From JAAYZK01 sp964535025 (GTDB lineage: Bacteria; Planctomycetota; Phycisphaerae; SM23-33; FEN-1343), in the NCBI GenBank assembly GCA_964535025.1, contig CAZHRW010000193.1:1-30520 (forward strand): DNA of 30,520 bases, read 5' to 3'. The translations under genes and the position numbers were made by a program. Below, one piece after another: positions 24,109 to 30,520 of the stretch. Below the pieces are notes generated by a model. That model was not told the DNA's origin and did no database searches. It was given only the letters and a program-made list of their open reading frames with translations. Position 1 is the first letter of the stretch. Each line of letters opens with the position of its first letter.

Positions 24109-24897
24109 ATGAGACAGAGAACCACGAGCCTTGCCATCGCGGCCCTGCTGGCGCTGACGGCGCTGGCGGGCGGCTGTGCATCCAACCACGCCGAGATGCT
24201 GCAGTTCCTCGCGACGACCCATACCCCCACCGGCTGCGCCGAGTACGTCGTCATGCCCCCCGACGGGCTGACCATCGTCGCGCGGCCGACCGACGAGTTC
24301 AACGGCTATCGCGTCCAGGTGGGCCCCGATGGGATGGCGGCGCTGCCGCTGATCGGAAACTTCATGTTCGCCGGCAAGACCACCAGCCAGATCGCCGCCG
24401 AGGTAAAGCAGCGGCTGCTGGAATACTACGAAGACGTCGAGGTCACCGTCACCGTCAGCGCCTTCCGCAGCCAGCGGTATTTCGTCTTCGGCCAGGTCGC
24501 CCGCAGGGGGGCGTTCGCCTTCACCGGCAACGATACGATCCTCAGCGCCCTGGCCACCGCCTCCCCGACCGAACTGGCGATGGCCGAGCGGATCACCGTG
24601 ATCCGCGGGCTGGACCCCATGCCCGACGAGCAGGGCATCCCCGTCGACCAGGACGGGCGGATCAAGAACCAGACCCAGCGGATCAGGATCGACCTGGCGG
24701 CGATGGTCCGCAACGGCGAGCCGGTCAACTTCCGCCTCGCCAACAACGACATCATCTACGTGCCGGCCCACCCGCTGGCGAAGATCGGCCTGGGGCTCAG
24801 GCAGGTGCTCTTCCCGATCACCCCGGCCATCGAAACGGTCGCAGCGCCTGAAAACTTCGCCGATGCCGCCGACGGGGGGGGGCCGGGCAGTTACTAG
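24109..24897 (+). CDS. Polysaccharide export lipoprotein, Wza/GumB family
   Basis: A 262-residue outer-membrane polysaccharide export protein. A lipoprotein signal peptide ends in ALAGGC with the lipidated Cys at 23. The export domain follows (about 45-120: YVVMPPDGLTIVARPTDEFNGYRVQVGPDGMAALPLIGNFMFAGKTTSQIAAEVKQRL). Then comes an SLBB-like part (YFVFGQVARRGAFAFTGNDTILSALATA) and NDIIYVPAHPLAKIG near the end. Such proteins form the ring through which the exopolysaccharide leaves the cell. The start ATG 24109 has only a weak ribosome site. Nine consecutive G residues (24874-24882) lie just before the stop, so the last few codons are prone to slippage or sequencing error. The chain-length gene begins 29 bases downstream. 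Confidence 0.9.
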   Translation: MRQRTTSLAIAALLALTALAGGCASNHAEMLQFLATTHTPTGCAEYVVMPPDGLTIVARPTDEFNGYRVQVGPDGMAALPLIGNFMFAGKTTSQIAAEVKQRLLEYYEDVEVTVTVSAFRSQRYFVFGQVARRGAFAFTGNDTILSALATASPTELAMAERITVIRGLDPMPDEQGIPVDQDGRIKNQTQRIRIDLAAMVRNGEPVNFRLANNDIIYVPAHPLAKIGLGLRQVLFPITPAIETVAAPENFADAADGGGPGSY

Positions 24898-24926
24898 AGA
24901 CACACGCAGCGCCAAAGTAGGCAAGC

Positions 24927-26555
24927 ATGAACGCACACAGCTCACAACTTGGGTTCACCGACTACGTCGCCATGGTGTGGAAACGCCGAACGGCGGCGCT
25001 CCTGGCGGCGGGGCTGTTCGCCTGCGCCACGTTCATCGCGTTCAACTTCGTCCCCCATCGTTACACCGCAACGTGTATCTTTGAGCGGCAGGGCAACATC
25101 ATCTCCGCGCGCACCGACGGACTGCCCGAGAGCTTCGACAACCTCAAGGGCCTGATGAAGTACCACCTGACCGGCGACGAAGCCATCGAGACCGCCCTGG
25201 ACGACCTGGGCTACCTCGACGCATTCGAACGCGACGCGACCGGACGACTGACCCCCGACGCGGCGGCCCGGCTCAGCCGAACCGTCGGCCAGATCCGCGA
25301 GGGGCTTCACCTGTCGTGGATCCTCCAGCAGCGCGACCACGACCGGCTGTCGCTGCGGCTGACCAGCACCGACCCGGTCCTGGCGTCGGCCCTGCCCAAT
25401 CGCCTGGTCCACAATTACATCCAGGCCACCCGCGCCAGGCTCCTCGAGCAACTCACCACCAGCGCAACCTACCTCAAACAGCGGATTGACGAGGCCCAGA
25501 CCGCCGGCGACCGGCTGCGGGAACAGCGGTTCAACTTCCTCAAGGCCCACCCGGACATGATGCCGGGCAACCCGCAGTTCCTCACCTTGCAGATCGAGCA
25601 GACCACCGCCGAGATCGAGGACATCGAACGCCAGCGGGAGGCGGCCGAGACCCGCCTGAGCATCCTGGAAAGCCTGGAAGTCCCCGCCGGCCAGGTCAAC
25701 CCCCGGTACGTCGCCGTCGCCGAAACGATCCGCAAGCTCGAAGGCGCCCTGGAGAAGCACCTCACGGTCGGCAAGACCGAGCGGCACCCGACGATCATCG
25801 GCCTCCGCCAGCAGATCGCCGAGGCCCAAAGCGAGTTGGCGGCCCTGCCCCAGCGGCTCGCCGCGGAAGATGTGGACGACACGCCCAAGGCCCTGGCGAT
25901 GCTGCGGATCGAGGACGTCCGCGCCGAACGCCAGCGCCTGGATGCCGCCGCCGTCGCCAAGGGGGAGGCCCTCGAGCGCTACAAGGCCGCCCAGGCGAAC
26001 TTCCTGCCGGTCGCCCGCGAGTACCAGCAGTTGACCGAGCAGATCGCCCGCGTCGACAGCGAGCGGGAGCTGTGGCAGAAGAACCTCTCCGCGGTCGAAA
26101 TGGCCCTGGCGGCCGAGCAAAACGGCACGCGGACGCACCTGAAGGTGGCCGAGGCCGCCGCACCGGTGTTCCGGCCGAGCTGGCCGGTGCTGTGGCACGT
26201 GTTCGTGCTGGCCCTCGGCGGCGGGGCGAGTTTCGGGATCGCCCTGGCGATCATCGCCGGCCACCTGTCCCGCTGCTTCGGCTCGGCCGAGGAGGCCCGG
26301 GCCGAATTGGGCCTGCCGGTGTTGGGGGTGGTCGGTCCGATCCTCACCCCGGCGGCGCGACGCCTGCGGGCCGCCCGCCGGTACGTCCTGGCCCCGGCGA
26401 CCGTGCTGCTGGTGCTGACGGCCACCATGCTGGCCGCCGCCGGCGTGGTGTTGGCCACCCGTTATCCGGGACGTTACGCACAGATGATCGAGCACATGGG
26501 CCCGTCGGCGCGGGCGCTGTGGCAGGGCGTCCACGGCCTGCTGGGGTCCCTGTAG
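24927..26555 (+). CDS. Wzc-like polysaccharide chain-length/co-polymerase protein without kinase domain
   Basis: A 542-residue inner-membrane polysaccharide co-polymerase. The first membrane segment is at about 23-42. A long periplasmic part, mostly predicted coiled coil, follows (about 165-410; for example IEQTTAEIEDIERQREAAETRLSILESLE). The second membrane segment, at about 418-447, comes after a proline-containing stretch (AAPVFRPSWPVLWH). The usual cytoplasmic kinase domain is absent; instead a short loop (SAEEARAELGLPVLGVVGP, like the region linking Wzc to its kinase) leads to an unusual third membrane segment at about 485-511 and a short tail. The matching tyrosine kinase is encoded separately two genes on. 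It controls chain length and couples synthesis to the Wza-like channel. The ribosome site is weak (AGGC). Confidence 0.88.
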   Translation: MNAHSSQLGFTDYVAMVWKRRTAALLAAGLFACATFIAFNFVPHRYTATCIFERQGNIISARTDGLPESFDNLKGLMKYHLTGDEAIETALDDLGYLDAFERDATGRLTPDAAARLSRTVGQIREGLHLSWILQQRDHDRLSLRLTSTDPVLASALPNRLVHNYIQATRARLLEQLTTSATYLKQRIDEAQTAGDRLREQRFNFLKAHPDMMPGNPQFLTLQIEQTTAEIEDIERQREAAETRLSILESLEVPAGQVNPRYVAVAETIRKLEGALEKHLTVGKTERHPTIIGLRQQIAEAQSELAALPQRLAAEDVDDTPKALAMLRIEDVRAERQRLDAAAVAKGEALERYKAAQANFLPVAREYQQLTEQIARVDSERELWQKNLSAVEMALAAEQNGTRTHLKVAEAAAPVFRPSWPVLWHVFVLALGGGASFGIALAIIAGHLSRCFGSAEEARAELGLPVLGVVGPILTPAARRLRAARRYVLAPATVLLVLTATMLAAAGVVLATRYPGRYAQMIEHMGPSARALWQGVHGLLGSL

Positions 26556-26572
26556 CCACAAAGGAGCGCGTT

Positions 26573-27448
26573 GTGTATCTCGACTTTTTCGGCTTGAAGA
26601 TGTTTCCGTTCGCCAACACGGGCGATCCGAGATTCTTCTACGCCAGCGAAGCGCACGAAGAGGCCCTGGCGAACATGGCCTACGCCATCGAGCAGGGCAA
26701 GGGCATGGTGGTGGTCACCGGCGAGATCGGCACGGGCAAGACGCTGGTGTCGAACGTGCTGAGCCTCCGCCTGCGCCGCAACACCGTCATGGTCACCATC
26801 AGCGATCCGCTCGTGCGGGGCGATCAGTTGATGCGCTGCGTCTACGGCGCCCTGCTGACGCCCCACCGCCGTCCCGACCGGATCGCCATGCAGACCAGCC
26901 TGCAGGACCGCCTGATCGCCCTGCAGCGAATGGGCCAGCGGGTGGCGGTGCTGGTCGACGAAGCCCAGGACCTCTCCCGCAGCGCCCTGGAGCAGTTGCG
27001 GCTGATGAGCAACTGGGAGCACCGCAGCGAGAAGCTCATCCAGTGGGTGCTGATCGGCCAGAACGAGCTGCGCGACACGCTCGCCCAGCCCCACTGGGAG
27101 CACCTGCGGCAGCGGGTGGTGCTCAGTTTCCACCTCACGCGGCTGGAGGCGGACCAGGTCGGCCCCTACATCGACTACCGGCTGATGGTGGCCTCGGCCG
27201 GCCGGCGGCCGCGGGTGCGGTTCGACGACGACGCCGTCACCCTGATCGCCGAAGCCGCCCGCTGCACGCCCCGGTTGATCAACAACATCGGTGACGCCGC
27301 CCTGCTGGCCGCGTTCGCCGACGAAACGTACGTCGTCACCGCCGAGACCGTCCGCGCGGTCACCCGGGACATGACCAGTTGCGGCTGGACCGACGCGTCG
27401 ATCCCGACGCCGGCCGGTGCGTCGCAGCCGGCCCGGGCGGCCGGCTAG
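26573..27448 (+). CDS. AAA+ ATPase of the XrtA-associated/ExeA type
   Basis: A 291-residue ATPase. The start is a GTG at 26573 with AAAGGAG six bases before it. The frame is open upstream inside the previous gene, but the family always begins like VYLDFFGLKMFPFANTGDPRFFY, which fits this start. The Walker A motif GEIGTGKT is at about 50-57 and Walker B VAVLVDEAQD at about 124-133, followed by sensor-type LRLMSNWE. The same architecture is found in ExeA/GspA proteins and in the ATPase that accompanies exosortase-A (XrtA) PEP-CTERM exopolysaccharide loci, with a BY-kinase and Wzc-like protein next to it as here. Its molecular job in those loci is not well defined; energising export or assembly is inferred. 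Confidence 0.88.
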   Translation: MYLDFFGLKMFPFANTGDPRFFYASEAHEEALANMAYAIEQGKGMVVVTGEIGTGKTLVSNVLSLRLRRNTVMVTISDPLVRGDQLMRCVYGALLTPHRRPDRIAMQTSLQDRLIALQRMGQRVAVLVDEAQDLSRSALEQLRLMSNWEHRSEKLIQWVLIGQNELRDTLAQPHWEHLRQRVVLSFHLTRLEADQVGPYIDYRLMVASAGRRPRVRFDDDAVTLIAEAARCTPRLINNIGDAALLAAFADETYVVTAETVRAVTRDMTSCGWTDASIPTPAGASQPARAAG

Positions 27449-27490
27449 GACGCCGCGCCCCGGCGCGGAGCGAGCCAGGGAGGCTCAACA

Positions 27491-28387
27491 ATGGGTAACG
27501 TACTGCGAGCCATGCAAAAATCCGCCCAGCAGTCCGCCACGACCGACCCACGGGCCGTCCACGTGGTCTCCATGGCGGTCGCCAACGCCGAGCAGACCGC
27601 CGCCGAGACGCTCGACGGCGCCGCGACGGACACGGCGGCCGAGCCCCGGCTGTCGGCCGTCCCCGGCGAGCGGATCGGCGACCGGCCGGTGGCGCCGAAA
27701 CGCCGCTCGTCGCTGCTGAGCCCGATGGTCCTCGCCCACCACCGCCCGCGCTGCCAGGTCGTCGAGCAGATCCGCCAGGTCCGCACCACCTTGATCCGCC
27801 AGGCCAACGACGGGCCGGTGCGGTGCATGCTTACCTCGGCCCAGCCCCGCGAGGGCAAGACCGTCACGGCGGCGAACCTGGCGTACACCTTCTCGGAGAT
27901 CGCCGACAAGCGCACACTGCTGATCGACGCGGACCTGCGCCGCGGGACGATCGCGTCGCTGCTGGGCATGACCCGACGGGCCGGGCTGGGTGAACTGCTC
28001 GGCCGGGAGTGCACCCTCGAAGAGGCCCTCTGGTCGGCCGGGCGGGACAATTTCCATGTCATCACCGCCGGGACGGTCGCGGACGCCCGGATCGGCGAAC
28101 TGCTCAGCGGCCCGGCCGCCGAGGCGGTGTTCTGCCGACTGACGGAGACCTACGACTACGTCGTGATCGACAGCCCGCCGGTAACCTCGGTCGCCGACGC
28201 GGGGATCCTCGGCCGCTTCGTCGACCAGGCCGTCCTGGCCGTCCGGATTCACCAGACCGGTCGCGCCGCCGTCCAGCAGGCCGCCGAAATCCTCGAAAGC
28301 GCCGGTGTTCCCATCGCCGGCCTGATCGCCCTCGACGAGAAAGCCACCGGCCGGAACTACTACCGCTACGCGGGCTATAAGTATTGA
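27491..28387 (+). CDS. BY-family tyrosine kinase for exopolysaccharide synthesis (CpsD/Wzc C-terminal type)
   Basis: A 298-residue bacterial tyrosine autokinase. Residues 1-85 are a low-complexity linker. The kinase core follows: Walker A SAQPREGKT (about 115-124), Walker A' LLIDADLRRG (about 143-152) and Walker B VVIDSPP (about 224-230). The C-terminus NYYRYAGYKY (289-298) is the tyrosine cluster that is phosphorylated in trans. The protein has no membrane segment and would act on the cytoplasmic end of the Wzc-like protein, whose phosphorylation cycle tunes polymer length. ATG 27491 is preceded by GGGAGG. It is the last gene of the cluster; its stop lies nine bases from the clpB stop on the other strand. 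Confidence 0.92.
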   Translation: MGNVLRAMQKSAQQSATTDPRAVHVVSMAVANAEQTAAETLDGAATDTAAEPRLSAVPGERIGDRPVAPKRRSSLLSPMVLAHHRPRCQVVEQIRQVRTTLIRQANDGPVRCMLTSAQPREGKTVTAANLAYTFSEIADKRTLLIDADLRRGTIASLLGMTRRAGLGELLGRECTLEEALWSAGRDNFHVITAGTVADARIGELLSGPAAEAVFCRLTETYDYVVIDSPPVTSVADAGILGRFVDQAVLAVRIHQTGRAAVQQAAEILESAGVPIAGLIALDEKATGRNYYRYAGYKY

Positions 28388-28396
28388 GCTCGGCCG

Positions 28397-30520
28397 CTAC
28401 GCCGTCGCTGTCGCCTCTTCGGCGGCGCTGACCTCGAAGCTGAAGCTCTTGCCGCGGGCGTCGACGATGACGCGGCTGTGGTCGGGGATCTCGCCGGCCA
28501 GGAGCTTGCCGGCCAGCGGATTCTCGAGCTTCTGCTGGATCACCCGCTTGAGCGGCCGGGCGCCGAACGCGGCGTCGTAGCCCATCTCCGCCAGCAAATC
28601 CTTCGCCTCGGGCGTCACGGTCAAGGCGACGTGACGATCCCTCAGCCGCTCGGCCACCAGGCGGAGCTGGATCTCGACGATCCCCACCAACGCGTCGCGG
28701 TCGAGCGCGTGGAAGACGATCGTCTCGTCGATCCGGTTGAGAAACTCCGGGCGGAACTGCTGCCGAAGCGCATCGTTGAGCCGCGCCTCGATCTCCCAGT
28801 GCTCGGCGTCGCTCGCGGCCAGCGAAAGCACCAGGTCCGAGGCGATGTTGCTGGTCATCACCAGGATCGTGTTCTTGAAGCTCACCGTCCGGCCCTGCCC
28901 GTCGGTGAGCCGCCCGTCGTCGAGCACCTGCAGCAGGACGTTGAACACGTCGGCGTGGGCCTTCTCGATCTCGTCGAACAGCACCACGCTGTACGGCCGC
29001 CGCCGGACCGCCTCGGTCAGCCGTCCGCCTTCCTCGTAGCCGACGTAGCCGGGCGGCGCGCCGATCAGCCGGGCGACCGAGTGTTGTTCCATGAACTCGC
29101 TCATGTCGATGCGGACCATGGCGTCCTCGCTGTCGAACAGCAGCTCGGCCAGCGCCTTGCACAGCTCGGTCTTGCCCACGCCGGTCGGGCCGAGGAAGAT
29201 GAAGCTGCCGATCGGCCGGCGCGGGTCGCCCAGGCCGGCGCGGCTGCGTCGCACGGCGTCCGAGACGGCCCGCAGGGCGTTGTCCTGGCCCACGACGCGT
29301 TCGGCGAGGCGGTCCTCCATGTGCATGAGCTTCTCCCGCTCGCCCTCCAGCAGCTTGTCGACGGGGATGCCCGTCCACTTGGCCACCACCGTGGCGATCT
29401 GATCGGGCGTGACCTCCTCCTGCACCAGCCCCTGCCCGTCGGCGGTCAGGTCCGCCAGCCGCTGCTGGGCGTCGGCGGCCTGCTGCTCGAGTTCGCGGAG
29501 CTCGCCGTAGCGGATGCGGGCGGCCCGTTCGAGGTCGCCTTCCCGCTGGGCCTGTTCCAGTTCGGTCCGCTTGGTCTCGATCGTCTCGCGGGTGTGCTTG
29601 ATCGTATCAAGCACCTTCCGCTCGTTTTCCCAGCGGGCGGAGATCTCGGTGAGCTTCTCCTCGCGATCGGCCAGCCGCTCACCCAGCGCCTCCAGCCGCC
29701 GGCGGGAGGCCTCGTCGGTCTCCCGCTTGAGGGCCTCGCGTTCGATCTGCAACTGCTGGACCTCCCGCCGCAGCCCGTCCAGCTCGGCGGGCATCGAGTC
29801 GTTCTCGATCCGCAGACGGCTGGCCGCCTCGTCGACCAGGTCGATGGCCTTGTCGGGCAGGAAGCGGTCGGCGATGTAGCGGTGGCTGAGCGTCGCCGCG
29901 GCGACCAGGGCCGAGTCCTGGATGCGGACGCCGTGGTGGGCGTCGTAACGCTCCTTCAGGCCGCGGAGGATGGCGATGGTGTCCTCGACGTCCGGCTCGC
30001 TGACCAGCACCGGCTGGAACCGCCGCTCCAGGGCGGCGTCCTTCTCGACGTGCTTGCGGTACTCATCCAGCGTCGTCGCCCCGATGCACCGCAGGTCCCC
30101 GCGGGCGAGGGCCGGCTTGATGAGGTTGCCCGCCGAGATCGCCCCCTCGGCGGCGCCGGCGCCGACGATGGTGTGCAACTCGTCGATGAACAGGATGATC
30201 TGCCCGTCCGAGCCGGTGACCTCGTTGATGACCGCCTTGAGACGGTCCTCGAACTCCCCGCGGAACTTCGCGCCGGCCAACAGCGCCCCCATGTCCAGGG
30301 CGACCAGCCGCTTGCCGGCCAGGCCCGACGGGACGTCGCCGTTGACGATCCGCTGGGCGAGCCCCTCGACGATGGCGGTCTTGCCGACGCCGGGAGCGCC
30401 GATGAGCACGGGGTTGTTCTTCGTCCGCCGGCTGAGCACCTGCATGCAGCGGCGGATCTCCTCCTCGCGCCCGATGACCGGGTCGAGCTTGCCCGCCCGG
30501 GCCATCTCCACGAGGTCCTG
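28397..30520 (-). CDS. clpB: ATP-dependent disaggregase ClpB (N-terminus beyond window)
   Basis: The C-terminal 707 residues of ClpB, the Hsp100 chaperone that threads proteins out of aggregates together with DnaK. The visible part begins QDLVEMARAGKLDPVIGR, just before the first AAA domain, so only the Clp_N domain and linker (roughly 150 residues) are missing. A GTG at 30511 lies mid-domain and is not the start. First nucleotide site: GAPGVGKT (visible residues 41-48) and IILFIDELHT. The middle coiled-coil domain (REVQQLQIEREALKRETDEASRRRLEALGERL...) separates ClpB from ClpA and distinguishes it from ClpC by its length. Second site: GPTGVGKTE and VVLFDEIEKAH. The C-terminal domain ends AAEEATATA. 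The sequence appears intact. Confidence 0.96.
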   Translation of the reverse strand, partial: QDLVEMARAGKLDPVIGREEEIRRCMQVLSRRTKNNPVLIGAPGVGKTAIVEGLAQRIVNGDVPSGLAGKRLVALDMGALLAGAKFRGEFEDRLKAVINEVTGSDGQIILFIDELHTIVGAGAAEGAISAGNLIKPALARGDLRCIGATTLDEYRKHVEKDAALERRFQPVLVSEPDVEDTIAILRGLKERYDAHHGVRIQDSALVAAATLSHRYIADRFLPDKAIDLVDEAASRLRIENDSMPAELDGLRREVQQLQIEREALKRETDEASRRRLEALGERLADREEKLTEISARWENERKVLDTIKHTRETIETKRTELEQAQREGDLERAARIRYGELRELEQQAADAQQRLADLTADGQGLVQEEVTPDQIATVVAKWTGIPVDKLLEGEREKLMHMEDRLAERVVGQDNALRAVSDAVRRSRAGLGDPRRPIGSFIFLGPTGVGKTELCKALAELLFDSEDAMVRIDMSEFMEQHSVARLIGAPPGYVGYEEGGRLTEAVRRRPYSVVLFDEIEKAHADVFNVLLQVLDDGRLTDGQGRTVSFKNTILVMTSNIASDLVLSLAASDAEHWEIEARLNDALRQQFRPEFLNRIDETIVFHALDRDALVGIVEIQLRLVAERLRDRHVALTVTPEAKDLLAEMGYDAAFGARPLKRVIQQKLENPLAGKLLAGEIPDHSRVIVDARGKSFSFEVSAAEEATATA

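Noticed and set aside
23383..24945. 520-codon minus-strand frame across the sugar transferase and Wza-like genes
   Set aside because: No motif, His/Gln/Arg/Gly-rich, opposite two genes with firm family calls.
26072..27448. AAA ATPase starting at 26072 (458 residues)
   Set aside because: The first 167 codons are the Wzc-like gene read in another frame; GTG 26573 has an ideal ribosome site and the family N-terminus.

Overview
The window is a GC-rich bacterial chromosome segment that most likely comes from a planctomycete, probably of the Phycisphaerae type. The main evidence is the N-terminal 'LEPR-XLL'-type motif (LEPRLMLTA, LEPLEDRLLLA) on two predicted surface proteins. A giant multidomain secreted protein, a PEP-CTERM tail on an M56 peptidase and an exosortase-style exopolysaccharide locus agree with this. 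Placement below the phylum is inference.

Left part (1-13.7 kb): a truncated CotH-like/lamin-tail surface protein (minus), tRNA-Arg(UCU) behind a good sigma-70-type promoter, an ADP-ribosylglycohydrolase-family protein (plus), a likely bidirectional terminator, a 3343-residue secreted protein (minus) and a universal stress protein (minus). The giant protein has two cyclophilin modules, about 18 beta-sandwich repeats of two alternating types, an LVIVD/propeller-like region and a beta-helix-like end.

Middle part (13.8-20.2 kb): a BlaI-type repressor and an M56 (BlaR1-like) metallopeptidase, both on minus. The M56 gene is split by a one-base frameshift and ends in a PEP-CTERM sorting signal in place of a penicillin-sensor domain. 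Divergent from them is an MFS permease (plus), which converges on and overlaps two tandem GH130-family glycoside phosphorylase/hydrolase paralogues (minus). These lie directly downstream of fliS.

Right part (20.2-30.5 kb): fliS and an enlarged fliD (minus) behind a sigma-28-like promoter. Divergent from fliD is a five-gene exopolysaccharide cluster (plus): a sugar-phosphate transferase that starts the lipid-linked glycan, a Wza-like export lipoprotein, a Wzc-like chain-length protein without kinase, an XrtA/ExeA-type AAA ATPase and a separate BY-tyrosine kinase. The cluster runs tail to tail into the C-terminal part of clpB.

The genes fit a cell-surface theme: envelope proteins with planctomycete sorting motifs, exopolysaccharide synthesis of the kind usually found with exosortase/PEP-CTERM systems, flagellar filament capping, and glycan turnover and uptake. 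The most unusual element is the BlaI/M56 pair whose protease carries a PEP-CTERM tail. It suggests a repressor-protease circuit linked to exosortase sorting, but the frameshift must be resolved first. No CRISPR array, insertion sequence, integrase or rRNA was seen.
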